64,000 nucleotides of DNA from Pseudopyrenochaeta lycopersici (taxonomy: Eukaryota; Ascomycota; Dothideomycetes; Pleosporales; Pseudopyrenochaetaceae): assembly GCA_003313425.1 (NCBI GenBank), contig NHZP01000076.1, positions 150,359-214,358 of the forward strand, in the 5' to 3' direction. The stretch's first letter is position 1. Each line of letters starts with the position of its first letter. The notes under the pieces are model-generated. The model was not told the origin of the DNA. It saw only the letters and a program-made list of their open reading frames with translations, and ran no database searches. A program made the position numbers and the translations under genes. Shown piece by piece: positions 21,947 to 34,093 of this stretch.

Positions 21947-24900
21947 GTTATGAGCCCGGTTTGCACCTCCTAAGCTACGCAACTCTGCACGAATATAGCT
22001 TTAGACGTGTAACTAATAATAACTACGTTCACCTTTACCCGTTGTGTCTATTAACAGCTAGGTTAGCGTCAAAGACCTATATAGTCAACAAGTGTCGCTA
22101 TTTAACTAGAACTGTTGCTCTCCGCATAGAGATTAGTTTAGTAATTAATTACTGAGATCACGATATCGTACAACGACGCAGGAGTTACACGAGTAACTGT
22201 TTTACTGGATAAACTAGCCGACTAGGAGTTGTAGTTCTAGCTATAATAAGAGAAAGCTGTCGTAGATGGCATTTAGAAGTACCATAATATCTTAAAACTA
22301 AAGGATGAGCTACTAAAGCTTAGAGAACTAACTAGACTGTTACCTAGCGATATACGGCCAGGAGCGACAGAGATCAGCCAGCTAGACGCAGCTAAAAAGG
22401 TATTATACAGTAATCTCCTTTAAGACTAGAGATACGAAAGAGCAGAGTATATAAAACTTAAGCAGAAGGATAGTAAGCTCCTTCTTAACATCAGCCGTAC
22501 GATTGCTGCTTAACACCTTTACCTTATTAGTAGAAAAGATAAGGCGTACGATTAACTAGTTACTCTTAAGAAGCAGTTTACGCTAACAGCTGCCTCACGA
22601 AGCAGAGAGCTGACTATTAAATATCAAGCTCTGCAGGACGGTCCTTAGAGTTAAGATCTTAAGTAATAGCTTAACGACTGGATTTATATTACTAACTAAG
22701 GCGGGGAGGCAGGTCTCCCTAAAATAACAGGTTATTAAGCTTAAGAGGATTTCCTAACATCTATTAGGACGATTGCCCCTGAATAGGCCGCGTTGTCGCA
22801 CTATAACCTTATTAAAAAGGAGACCTTAGATAAGATAAATAAGATTCAACCTCTAGCAGACTATATAGCTCAGTTCAGGGTCTATTATTAACGAATTAGG
22901 CCTAGTGTAACGTCGCTTAGCACGTTTATAATACTCAGTGTTTTAAATAGAATAGACCAGAAGAACTAGAAGGACCAGAAGGAGCAGAGATCATCAAAAT
23001 TAGCTCATAAGCCAGAATGTCTCTGCGGAGGTATGCATTAGTACAGGGAGTGCTGGTACCTGTTTCCAGATCATCTAAAGAGACTAGAGAGCTTTCAACC
23101 TATTAAAGCTGTACAGGATAGAATAGCTGAGGCCTTGAAGAACCTAGAGCAGGTTAAAAGGATTAACAAGCTCCTCGCTCGTTACGGCAAGAAAATTAAG
23201 GGCGTAGATGAGCCAATAAGCCTTGACGGTGGAAAGGAGAGCTAAGGGGGCAGTTTTGCGACCTACAGCTCCTTCTCTGTTACCTAGGTGTAACTAAAAA
23301 CGCTGCCAACGATCATTAATCAATGGATCCTTGACCTAGGCTCAAACATCTATATATGCAATTCAAGGAGGTTTGGCTGGTGAGAGATAAGGCAGGCTAC
23401 AGCCTAGGAAACGGTGCTTGCAGGAGACTTAATCCTAGTAATACAGGCCTAGGGAGAGGTTATATTTAAGGTCAATTAACTGTCTAGAATAAGTTAGATT
23501 AAGCTGACTAATGTAGCGCTTATAGAAGGCTTCTTTACAAATGTTGTAAGCCTCTTAAGATGCTGAGAAATAGGCATTCAGTTTGACTCAGGACGAGATG
23601 TCATATACAAGCAGCATCCGTCAAACGTCACATGCCTACTTAGGTATAGAGAAGGACACTAGATCGTTGATGCTGACGAGAACGATTGTCTAGCACTAAG
23701 TAGCTTCGCAACAGCTCTTCGAGGAGCGTACAAGGTCTCACGGGAAGATCGACGTCCAATTGCCGCATCTCATGTTGAAGCTCATGAGATGTTTGCACAC
23801 GCGAGCAAGGAGGCGATCGACCACTTGAATGCAAACGTACGAGGAATCAACCTTAAGCAAGAAGCTTGAGCACCACAGCTGCGAGAATGCGAGACCTGCA
23901 TTGAGTCAAAATCGACAGCTCAGGTCAGCAGGCGTTAATCGGACGATCAAGCTACAAGGCCTTTCTATAGGATTGTAGTTAATCTCGTACAGCTGATCCT
24001 AACAGGAGAAACGTGCTATAACGGAGATCGTTACCTCCTGTATGCTGTATGCGAGTTCTTAAGGTAGCATAAGGCGACGACTCTTACTAATAAAACACTA
24101 CCTGTCGTGATAGCAGCGTTGCGAGCGCTGATAAACAAGATTGAACGCTAGTATGGACATACTGTCGTTGTCCTTAAGGTTGACGGCAATCGCGGATATA
24201 GCTTACAGCTCTATAAGGTCGCGAGGCAGGCTGGCCTCAAGGTTAAGCTTCGAGCCCCTAACACGCCTGAACAGCTAGGAGCCGCAGAGCAAGCAGGGAA
24301 CGTGATCATGACAAGAGCAAGATCACTTCGAATCAAGGCAGGACTGCCAAAGTCGCTGTCAAGTGAGCTAGCAGTTACAGCAGCTCGAATCGTCAATGTC
24401 ACGCCTACCAAGTCAATCGCATGGAAGACGCCATATAAGCTAGTCTATGGCAGGCAGCCTTCAGTTACCCATTTCTTACAGATAGGCTGCAAAGCCTATA
24501 TCCTAAATAAGAAGCTAAAGAAAGCAGATAAGCTTAAGTCTCGTACATTCATAGGATACCTCACAAGGTACGACTCAACGAATATCTTCCGCATCTAGCT
24601 GCTAAAGAAGAGCTAGGTAATACGCGTAAGAGACGTAATATTTCAGAAGAACAGCCTTTTCAACGACTATAAGAAAGCTGAGAGAGAAGCTATCGTACGA
24701 GAAGATATTAACTATCTCAACATACCTCAGGTACAGGAGATAGAGGCTAATCAAGAGATACTGCAGAACCAGAGGCATCAGCTCAACGATAAGACAGCTC
24801 GTTCTACAGAGATAGCTGAAAACAACATAGTAGCAGAGTTCCATAAGGACTGGGGCTTTCTACTAACACTAGAACCATCAGATTATAGTACTGCACTACC

Positions 24901-27128
24901 TTAACAGGAGGCAGACGACGATAGAGAATCAGGCTGAGCTACAGAGCCGGTAGAACAAGTCAGTGCTGAAGATCAAGGCACTGAGGAACAGGTTCAAGAA
25001 CAGCTGCTTAATGAGCTGCAGACACATCATGAGGATGACACGTCTACAGTCACAAGTAGACCAGATGGACCAAGTAGGCCAGATGGACCACTTAGGCCAG
25101 CTGCAACAGGCAGGCGAGGCCGACCACGAAAGCTACCATCTAAGTGGCCTAGAGGATGGAGCAATACAGACGACTATGTACCAGATCGTCAGCAGAACAA
25201 TGCACCAAAGATAGCTAATCCTGCTGTTAGAAGTAGTAGCAACATTATAGAAGGGAAGAGAGCTAGGAGGCTAGCTAACCAGGCCCTAGCTACATACTAC
25301 AGAGCATTCGCAGTAGTATTAAATCCAACAGCTCCTTTGAAGCTCGCAGGTGAGATGCCTAGGTCAAGGCTACATCGTGACCAACTGCCAGAGCCGCCAA
25401 AGCGATAGAAGGAAGTGAAAGATTATCCATTCAGTGCTGAGTTTAGAGAGGCAGCACAAGCAGAGCTTAACAGCTGCTAGTTAAAAGATTACTTTAAGCG
25501 TACGGAGGTTACTACAACGATAACAGATGCTAAGGTTCTACCCTTAATGTGGGTGTTCTTGTATAAGTTCAACAAAGACGGGTACCTATACAAGTTTAAG
25601 GCGCGTATATGCGTACGAGGAGACCTGCAGGAGGCATAGGGTAAGACGTATACTGTAACGTTAGCTATTAAGGTCTTTCGATCTCTTATAGCACTAGCAG
25701 TAGCATTTAACCTAAAGATGTTTCAGTTCGACGCCCTAAACGCCTTTCTTAACGCTTAACTACTACGCAAGATATACTATCGTACGCCTAAAGAGTTCAC
25801 AGACGAGTTTGGCGAGCTTCTTAAGCTTCAGCGAGCGCTCTATAGCCTTAAGGAAGCACCACTGCTATGGTACCAGGAGCTCTCATTAACCTTAAAGAAG
25901 CTTAGGTTGAGGCCTGTGCCAGGAGCACCGTGCCTATACACGAACGACCGTCTGATCGTCTTTTTCTATGTGGACGATATCGTCGTCCTCGTCCATCCGC
26001 TCAATATGAGCTACTACCAAACGTTCAAGCAACAGATGCTTGGAACGTACGAGATCCGTGAGCTAGGCGAGCTGAAGTGGTTCCTCGGCATCCGTGTAAT
26101 CCGCGAGGAACTTACTCAATCAATCTACCTAGTACAGGACTCATTTATTAACAAGATCGCAGTAAAGTTTACCCTAAGGTCTAGCGTGAGATGCCCGGAC
26201 GTACCCCTGAGGGACAACGTCCTCCTGCCTTCAACAGAGGATTTAAGTGCTGCTCGAACACAAAGGTATCAGCAGCTAGTTAGATCACTAGCGTATATAT
26301 CGACATTAACGAGACTAGACGTCGCGAGAGCGCACTTAATCCTTGCACGCCACCTACAGAATCCAGGGCAAAAGCACCTGCACGCTGCCAACCATGTGTG
26401 GAGATACCTAATAGGCACAAAGCACCTAGCTATTCGAGCGTCAGGGGACATCCAGCACAGCATAACTAGCATCACATCGCCAGCTTAGCAGGAGCTAGAC
26501 CAAGAACCTCTCTTTTATGGTGCATTAGATGCGGCCTTCGCAGATGAGCCTAAAACTCGCCGAAGCTCTTAAGGCTACATCTTTAAACTATATAGACTGC
26601 CTATCGACTGGAAGGTAACAGTCCAACGATCAGTCACAAAATCAACTACTAAGGCTAAGCTACTATCTCTATCCCTTGCAGGATCAGAGATGGAATGGTG
26701 GCAACGCTTCTTTCAAGCTATTCAATTTGACCCTAAGTTTACACCAGCACTGTAGTGTGATAACCAGCAGACTGTCTTAATCGTGACAAAGGCAGTTAAT
26801 AAGCTTCAGACGAAGCTAAAGCATGTGGACGTACATCATCATTGGTTACGTTAGGAGGTAGCAGAAGGCAGACTGCAGGTAGACTAGAAGGCTACTACAG
26901 AGATGCCAGCTGACGGCCTTACAAAGATCCTTAGTTAACAGAAGCACGCTGACTTCGTACGCCAGCTAGGACTAAGTGACCTATCAAGGATTCGAGAGGA
27001 ATCAGAGAGTACTGCTCTCAGTCTGCAGGACCTGGGGGGGTGGTACTACCAACTACAGTAGAGGCAGACGCTTAAGGACACTCATTTACAGCTTTTATTG
27101 CTCTTCATTCACTCAAGCTGGGGGGTTG
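21947..27128 (+). pseudogene. copia gag-pol polyprotein, RIP-degraded
   Basis: One plus-strand frame with many stops covers the element. Gag ends with a zinc knuckle, CLCGGMHQYRECWY, near 23020. The protease has ILDLGSNIYICNS near 23320. Integrase has the HEMFAHAS and CETCIES zinc residues at about 23780-23910 and its core to about 24480, with GRQPSVTHFLQIGCKAY. Reverse transcriptase (RVT_2) spans about 25440-26200 with the intact catalytic YVDDIVVL at 25967. RNase H follows to 26940. A purine tract, GCTGGGGGGTTG, lies directly before the 3' LTR. Stops are almost all TAG/TAA replacing Gln; Trp codons (HHHW, MEWW) are intact. It is not functional. Confidence 0.92.
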
Positions 27129-27251
27129 TGTTAGCCAACACGGTTAGCTCCTCACGTGCTCTGTTATATAAGCATCCACAGGGTATATAGTTCCCTTGTG
27201 TCTTATTTGATAGGAATCAACCTAGTTCCTCCTGCCTGCTGCCCGCCAACA
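27129..27251 (+). repeat. 3' LTR of nested copia element
   Basis: 123 bp, nearly identical to 21824-21946, and followed by TAAAC (27252-27256), the second copy of the target site. The near identity shows insertion was recent relative to the decay of the gypsy host. Confidence 0.95.
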
Positions 27252-27675
27252 TAAACAGTTTTACTTAAGTTAGCGCGCCTCAATTTGCCTCAATTTGCGC
27301 GCCTCCAGCCTCAATTCGCGCATCTATAGCCTCAAGATTGCTCGCCTTCGCCCTCACTCTGCGCAGTGCGCCTCGCTTTGCGCGCCACGTCTAGGGACCT
27401 TGTAACTAAACGAAAATTACAAAGGTTGCTCCTATATATATCGTACAAAGGTCTTTAGGTTCTATTTTTCGCGTCGCGGGGTAGAAGTGTTAGAAAACAC
27501 CTTAGAGCTCGGCGATTTTATATAGGAAACCGTTTAGACATGCGCAGCGCTATATAAAGCCTATTGCTGGATTTACTAAGTTAGAGGGACTTAGTAGTAA
27601 ACAGTTTTCTTATATTTTATCTTAAATTTTTGTCTCTCAGTTCAGAGGCCCTCACTATTTTGAAGGGGGGGGTCG
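27252..27675 (+). other. 3' internal end of gypsy element
   Basis: Continuation of the host gypsy element after the nested insertion. It contains a run of CCTCAATTTGCGCGCC-like short repeats (27285-27390) and ends in a purine tract, GAAGGGGGGGG (27662-27672), just before the 3' LTR. Confidence 0.7.
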
Positions 27676-27977
27676 TGTCAGGGTTCAATCCTTTCAGGTT
27701 ACTAGACGCAGGTGAAAGGGTTCAATCCTTCCAAGTTACTAGACGCAGGTGAAAGGTAACGATCCTGCCAAGTTACTAGACGCAGGTGAAAGGTAACTGT
27801 TACCTCTTACCTTTCACCAAGCTAGGTAACTGGATCGGGACTAGCCTGCTCTAGCTTATGTATATAGGCAGCACCTCTCCCCCGAAGGTGAGAGGTATCT
27901 GCTATTTTGTCCATTTCCTTTTAAATTGAGTTTCTTCAACTAAGACCGTCCCAACTGTGCGTGTTGACTGCCTTACA
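27676..27977 (+). repeat. 3' LTR of gypsy element
   Basis: 302 bp, near-identical to 14546-14847, followed by ATTAC (27978-27982), the matching target-site copy. The whole element therefore spans 14546-27977, about 8.0 kb without the nested copia. Confidence 0.95.
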
Positions 27978-27982
27978 ATTAC

Positions 27983-28517
27983 CGAGACTACGTCGGATGC
28001 AGATTAGTATAGAGGCCCCTGCACAACCGCCATCGCTGCTGGTCCTCAAATTACCTCTGCTGAAGCTGCGCTGCTGCTATTACATGAGTTTTTAGATGAT
28101 TGAGGCGAGGTTTTGAAGGAGATTTGGTGAGGTGTGGCTCGCGCGCTGTAGTTGCTTTGAGCTAGCAGCTCGCTGTTACCAAAAATCTATAGCTGTTCGA
28201 CAGTACAACAGATTTGTTAGAGTTTACTATACAATTGAGTCTATCTCCTCAGCGCCTTTACAGCTGCCAGCTACAATAGGTTGCTATTTGCCTGCAAGTC
28301 ACCCTAAACCTAATTAGGAAATTTCCAAGAGAAAGTTCAAGAAGCCTACCACTAGCCTCCTCACCTCCTCCTCAACCACCACCTCTACTACCTCCTCTAC
28401 TACCTCCTCTACTACCTTATCGCCCGAGCAGCCCATCGAACTCGCCGTCAAGCCGACGCTGCTCTATCAACTCTACTTCTGCTTCTCCCGCATACTCAAT
28501 CTCCTAGGAACGCGCTG
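27983..28517. other. decayed coding relic, unidentified
   Basis: The plus strand reads coding-like at first (QITSAEAALLLHEFLDD near 28045) and then breaks up. It leads into the duplicated segment 28518-28855, so it is probably the damaged upstream part of that relic. No family is recognised. Confidence 0.35.
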
Positions 28518-28855
28518 CTAAATGTAAATGTCTATAGACAGGACATTTGGGTAGAAGTGTTTGTAGTTAATAAAGTCTTTAGGTCTAGTCTTAAGCAGAG
28601 ACTACATAAGGAAGATTATCCACAATATACTTGTAAGACTATGCTGCATAATTTAAACTACTACTAGCACAGCAAGCGCTACAAAATACTAAGTAAGAGG
28701 CGTGCTCTACAGTAACTCGCCATAATTCTTGTTCTTATTCTTGTTCTTGTTGCTAAAGTCTACAGTAATATTTATAGCTAGCTTTGTTAACTTAGGCCTA
28801 GCCTCCCGCGTTTTGCGCGCTTTCTCAGACCTAGTCCAGGCCTTATGAACACCCA
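28518..28855. repeat. segment duplicated at 57720-58045
   Basis: The plus-strand sequence matches 57720-58045 at most positions, from GCTGCTAAATGTAAATGTCT to GCGCTTTCTCAGACC. On the plus strand both encode a short relic with HKEDYP and CKTMLHNLN; on the minus strand both encode the C-terminus of the secreted protein at 57892, with EKARKTREARPK and an Asn/Glu or Asn/Lys run. Similarity stops abruptly near 28855/58045. Confidence 0.8.
28707..28850 (-). pseudogene. C-terminal fragment of a paralogue of the 57892 gene
   Basis: The minus strand reads RSEKARKTREARPKLTKLAI, NITVDFS, then alternating Asn-Lys and YGELL, parallel to the last 45 residues of the intact gene at 57892-58659. The N-terminal two thirds, including the signal peptide, are absent. 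The acidic NEN run of the intact copy has become NKN through G-to-A changes. Confidence 0.65.
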
Positions 28856-28961
28856 GAACTATGCGGTCTCCCCCTTTTTTCTCTTGCCCTGTGCGTTCGC
28901 TAATCTTACGAAACAGAAGGAGAACACCTAGAAGAATGCGTCCGCCCCCTTTATTCTGCAA

Positions 28962-29126
28962 CTAAACCTTTCTTAGCTAGTGCCCTAACCTAGATTAGCT
29001 AGTACCTACGCGTAACGCGTTAGAGCATAAATCGCGTTCCTAGACGCGTAACTACGCGTTCTATATAATAGAATAAATAAGAGTAAAAGCGAGAGGGAAT
29101 AAAAGAGAGAAAAAGAAAGAGTATCT
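28962..29126. other. upstream flank of helicase copy 1
   Basis: Contains short palindromes around ACGCGT (29010, 29048, 29058) and a purine-rich run just before the first ATG. No gene. Confidence 0.35.
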
Positions 29127-31844
29127 ATGATGTTTACCTTTCTCCCATCCTACAGCGTCCTTGTCTGCTGCCAGCATACCTGCGCTGTCTACGGCCTAGA
29201 TCAGCACCTAGAGCGCCAGCATAGTATACCTGCAACGCAGCGGAGAGAGCTGCTCGCAGCCTACTAAGGCCTTAACTTAAACCCGCCAGCGGAGGTCCTT
29301 CTCCCTCAACTAAACAGCCCGCCTATCGCGGAGCTAGGTTCCCCACAGGACGCATTTCTCTGCTGTAATTACGTTGCTAGCAGTAGTAGCAGCAGTAGTA
29401 GTAGTAGCACTACTACTAGTAAGCGCTGCGGCTTTCTAAGCATAAGCCGTAAGTGTATACAGAAACATATAAACGAGCAGCACGGTATAAAGCTTACACG
29501 ATGGTCCTCTGCCTCTGCGACCTCGTACCAGGAGCACGCTACGCAGCTATGGAGGCCAGTTAAGGTGCAGACTTTTTTCCGCGAACGGCGCTACGTCCGG
29601 TACTTTGTAGTACAGGCAGAGGTACAGGAGTAGGCACAGGAGCAGACGCAGGATCAGCATTCGGGGCAGCAACAACAGCAGAGAAAGCGGCTAGACCCTA
29701 AGGAGAGGCTCACTAGCTTGTTAGCTGAGTGGGAAACTATTGAGCGTCAGGATAACAAGGCAATCAGCCAAATCGCTGAAGAGGCCTTAGCCTACGACCG
29801 CACTGGCTGGTTAAAACGGACGCAATGGGAGCAGCACCTTAAAGCCTACCCAGACTGGAAGCAGCTCGCCTACGCTGTGCGACCGCCAGGCGACGACGAG
29901 CCAGTATTACAATGTACAGTACGCCGCGTTGAAGAGGTAGTTGAGCAGGCTGTCGAGGGGCTCAGCTCGCTATCAATTGAGACGTTGCGCTGGCTACGTA
30001 GTGCAACACCACAGCAGTCTGATTGTCGCCCTCTAGGTCGTATGCAGAAGATAGAAAGCCAACGTCGCGCAGCACGGCTCTGGGCACGACTTATTTGCTA
30101 CTGCCTGCGGTTAATTGCTGCCGGAGAGAAAGAGAAGGAGGAGGAAGACGCAGAGGACGGATTCCAGCATATCGTCCGCCTATTCCCCTGGCACAGAGGG
30201 CAGAAGCAGGAAGCAGTGAAGCTCTGGAGACTACTGACTGCTGCCGACGGAAGCAGTCACGTAGCTGAACAGCAGAAGGCTATCCTAAGCCTGTCTAAGG
30301 CACTGTTCTGCCAGGAGGTATACTGTCAGCCGTTTCATAGCAGTATAATCCACTTCCTCGCCGCGCTAGCTATTAACCCAGATACGAACTGACTACGCGA
30401 CGCCTCGCAGTTCTCAACGCTTCTTAGCTCAATCGTCTACTGCGTCCGCGTCCTAGCAGCTGAAGCTTTCCTCCCATCTACCCAGCGCGCAGAGCAGGGT
30501 GCTGCTAAGACAGCTGCTCTACTACATCAGCGAGCGCGCTATCTCGTCGATGGCTCGCATAGCCCGATGAGCATTATGATTAGTCTACTTGCCTACGCTA
30601 AGTATATCTCTCTACGTACCCTAGGCCGTATTGCAGGCAGTATGTGGTGGTCTCCTAACCGCCAGACGTTCTTCCTTAAAGGCCAGCCTATTAAGCTAGA
30701 GCGCTTTCGCGCTATGGCACAAAGACTAGTAGCGAAGGCAGAGCAGATCCTTTGGGGGGAACTGCTCTGGGTAGAGGAGCAGGCACAGCGACGCTCTACT
30801 AACCTAGCAGCTATCTAAGACAATGTGACAACAGCACAGCGAGCAGGCTGCTTCTTAACACTAGCTCAGCTTAAAGAGGGCAGGGACTGGGTTCTCGCGC
30901 GGCTCGCGAGCGTGCCAGCTGCGCAGCGACTATATATATTAAGAGGGGAGCAGGAAGGCGAGGAGGGTAATTAAGGCAGCCAAGTCTACTAAGCTAAGGC
31001 GTCTATACTGTAGCATAAGTAACAGGTGCAGCGATATCTCTAGCGCGTGGGACGCTTCCTTAAGCTACTCTGTCTCGCGGTCTATATTATAGGCGGGCAG
31101 CTAGCGCGCGGGCCTAAGTTGCTGTTAGTTTGGTGGCGTAATGGGGTGCTCTAGGATCGTAACCTCTACGTGATTGATGGGCAGGTTACGCTAGTTACCC
31201 GCTACCATAAGACGCAGGCGCAGTAGGATTGACCTAAGGTAGTTCCGCGCTTCCTGCTAGAGGCGGTAGGGCAGTTGATCGCAGCGTACCTGCTCTACGT
31301 ACGGCCTCTGCGGGCGATGCTGCTAGCTAGCCAAGGTAAAGTAGCTTTAGCATTGATAAACGACTACCTCTGGGTAGACAAGGATAAGCTCTGGGATATA
31401 GATAGGCTTACGCGTGCGTTAGCGGTTGAGTCAGTAGAGCTTCTAGGCACGCGGCTGACGATCCAGGAGTACCAGCACGTAGCTGTAGGTATTAGGCGCG
31501 AGGTAGTAGGACAGCGGTTTGCAGTAGGCTATTGTTAGGAGAAAAAGAGTCGCGGTAGTTACTGGGCGTTTGCGCCTGAGGTAGACGGTGGCAGTGACGG
31601 CGAGGAGGACGGAGAGGATCCGCTTAAGCTACAGAGCGGGCGTTTTACGACGACAGGACTAGTAGCCTATGCTGTACAGGCTGATATAGTATAGGGGCTA
31701 AGTGTTCGTTCAATTGACGTCTTCCGCACGTTAAGCTATAGCTGGCACGCCTTCCTTAGCTTCCTTCTATATACAGAGGCGAGTAGAAAGAGGAAGTAGG
31801 AGCAGAGCAGCCTAAGCGATAGAGACGAGCCGCAGAAGAGGCAG

Positions 31845-31995
31845 CAGACGCAGCAGTTCTAGCAGACGCAGCAGTTCCAGCAGACGCAGTAGTTCCAGCA
31901 GACGTAGCAGTTCTAGTAGACGCAGCAGATGCAGCAGTTCCAGTAATTCTAGCAATTCTAGCAGTTTGAGCAGTTTCAGCAGTTTTAGCAGTTCC
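31845..31995 (+). repeat. 18-bp imperfect tandem repeat
   Basis: Several degenerate units of AGCAGACGCAGCAGTTCC, fading into TTCTAGCAG and TTTGAGCAG variants. The array occupies the place of the helicase P-loop segment present in copy 2. Confidence 0.75.
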
Positions 31996-32691
31996 AGTAG
32001 TGGTAACGGTGGCAACTGAGGCAGAATTAAAGGCAGTAGTTAATAAGTCGCATGTTGTTACTACAGCAGACTTGTGGCGGACAAAGCTGCACAGGCTAAA
32101 GGATCTTCGGCTGCTACTGTGCCAGCAGGTACTACTTACAGCTACGTTGCCGCCGTTGCAGGAGAGGCAGCTACAGGAGGTAATGTTAATGCGCGGAGTA
32201 ACAATTATCCGCGCAGAGATAACGCAGCGACGTAGGACGCAGTATACAGTAGTTCGCTGCAGGCGTAAGGTAGAGCTACAGGAGACGGCTGTAGAGCTCG
32301 CGCGCAGGCTGATAGACGAGGTAAGGTTGCTTAGTAGCGCGCAGGTAGCAGAGGTGGTAGTAGGACGAGAGGTAGCAAGAGCGAAAGGGGTCGTGTACTG
32401 TCGCAGTAAGGCGCTGTGTGAGCAGCTAGCAAGGCGGCTAGGCTGCGTAGCGTACCACGCAGGCATGCCCGAGCGCGCAGAGGTGCTAGAGAGGTGGAGG
32501 CAGTCAGGAGGGCTAATCACATGCACGTCAGCGCTTAGAGTAGGAGTAGATATTGCGCAGGTGCTCTTTACGCTGCATGTAGAGAGGCTGTGGGGGATAG
32601 TTGATTTCGTGCAGGAGAGCGGGCGAGCGCGAGGGGCAGGCAAGGCAGTGATTCTAGTCGTGCAAGGACAGCAGTGGCAGAAGGCTGAGGT

Positions 32692-33020
32692 AGAGGCAGA
32701 GGCAGAGGCAGAGGCAGAGGCAGAGGCAGAGGCAGAGGCAGAGGCAGAGGCAGAGGCAGAGGCAGAGGCAGAGGCAGAGGCAGAGGCAGAGGCAGAGGCA
32801 GAGGCAGAGGCAGAGGCAGAGGCAGAGGCAGAGGCAGAGGCAGAGGCAGAGGCAGAGGCAGAGGCAGAGGCAGAGGCAGAGGCAGAGGCAGAGGCAGAGG
32901 CAGAGGCAGAGGCAGAGGCAGAGGCAGAGGCAGAGGCAGAGGCTGAGGCTGAGGCAGAGGCTGAGGCTGAGGCTGAGGCAGAGGCAGAGGCTGAGGCTGA
33001 GGCAGAGGCAGAGGCTGAGG
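32692..33020 (+). repeat. GAGGCA hexamer expansion, about 54 units
   Basis: An almost perfect (GAGGCA)n run encoding alternating Glu-Ala. The last 80 bases contain interspersed GAGGCT variants. The same site in copy 2 (about 48800-48832) has only about five units, so the array has expanded roughly tenfold in one copy. Confidence 0.95.
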
Positions 33021-34093
33021 AGCAGCAACCGATGAACGATAGCGAGGTGATGGACGCGTTTATCAGCACAGTAGGCTGTCGAAGAGCAGTAATGAGTTAG
33101 TATATGGACGGCAGGCGATTATCTTGCAGACAGCTACAGGCAAGAGCAAATACAGGAGTAGGCGGCGCAGCAGACAGGGCAGCAGAAGGCCTAGAGATAG
33201 CGTTCTGCGATAACTGTGAGGAGCAGGAGTATAGAGGGCAGAAACAGTAGCAGGACGAGGAGCAGGTACAGGCGAGGCAGGAGCAGGTAGTACGGGCGAA
33301 GCTCAATAAGCTATCGCAGACAACGTGTCCATACTGCTAGGGTATGTTGCATAAAGTATTCAGGAGGGAGGAGGGCAAGGTAGCAGTACAGCAGGAGGAA
33401 GAGGAGGAGGAGTATAAGGCAGGGCAGCAAGAGGAGGAAGAGGCGGAGCAACAGACTGAGCAGCAAGCTGAGCGGCAGGCCGAGCAGCAGACTGAGCTGC
33501 AGACTGAGCAGCAGGCCGAGCAGGCCGAGCAGCAAGCTAAGCAGCAGGCCGAGCAGCAGGCCAAGCAGCAGGCCAAGCAGCAGGCTGAGCAGCAGGCCGA
33601 GCAGGAGCTCAAGCAGAGAGAGTGCGAGGCGGCAGTACATAGTCTGTGGCAGTGTCTGCGGCTTAGGCAGGAGGGGTTGCAGGATATAGAGGAGCTGCGG
33701 AGCAGGGTAAGGTATAAAAAGGAGGTTTAAACGTGCTGGAAGTGTGGGATAATAGAGTATCTCTGCGGCAGAACGCAGGGTAGTAAGCAGAGCAGTAAGC
33801 AGAGCAGTAAGTAGAGTAGTAGGCAGGCAGATTGCGCATGGCCGAACGTAGCGATAGCAGTGCTATATGGGCTACAAGTAGCAGTAGAGGCAAAAGCAAA
33901 GCTAGAGGTAGGTAGAGGAATTTAAGATAGTAGGCTTTGGGAGGTAGGATATCGTGGGCAGGTAGATAGTAAGGAGGAGCTAGGTAGATAGATAGGAGAG
34001 GTATATCAAGATAGGCGGATTTTTAAGCATATTACTAGTAAAGGAGTAGCTAGTATTATATATAGTATCTTAGAAGAGGAAAGAAAGAAATAG

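Larger units (their letters stand above)
29127..34093 (+). pseudogene. OrsD-recombinase-like-RecQ helicase protein, copy 1 (defective)
   Basis: First of three copies of one large gene. The N-terminus (from ATG ATG at 29127) has OrsD-type zinc-finger segments, CAVYGLDQHLERQH and CIQKHINEQHGIKLTRW, then VKVQTFFRERRYVRYF. The central block keeps TRYHKTQ but has ARGPKLL for ARGSELL and YQH for YRH, so recombinase-type residues are lost. Between about 31800 and 32000 an 18-bp repeat array replaces the stretch with the helicase P-loop, and the frame shifts; helicase motifs resume at SHVVTTADLWRTKL with ITCTSALRVGVDIAQ and QESGRARGAG. The C-terminus has CDNC, CPYC and CWKC. Over ten in-frame stops are present. 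Not functional. Confidence 0.85.

Noticed and set aside
21947..27128. Stops in the copia frame fall almost only at Gln positions, suggesting a UAA/UAG-to-Gln code.
   Set aside because: The intact genes in the window end in TAG, TGA and TAA, unmodified CAG/CAA codons remain in the same element, and C-to-T change at CpA explains the pattern.
31756..33069. Long minus-strand frame with an Ala-Ser repeat.
   Set aside because: It is the antisense of the GAGGCA expansion and of the helicase relic.
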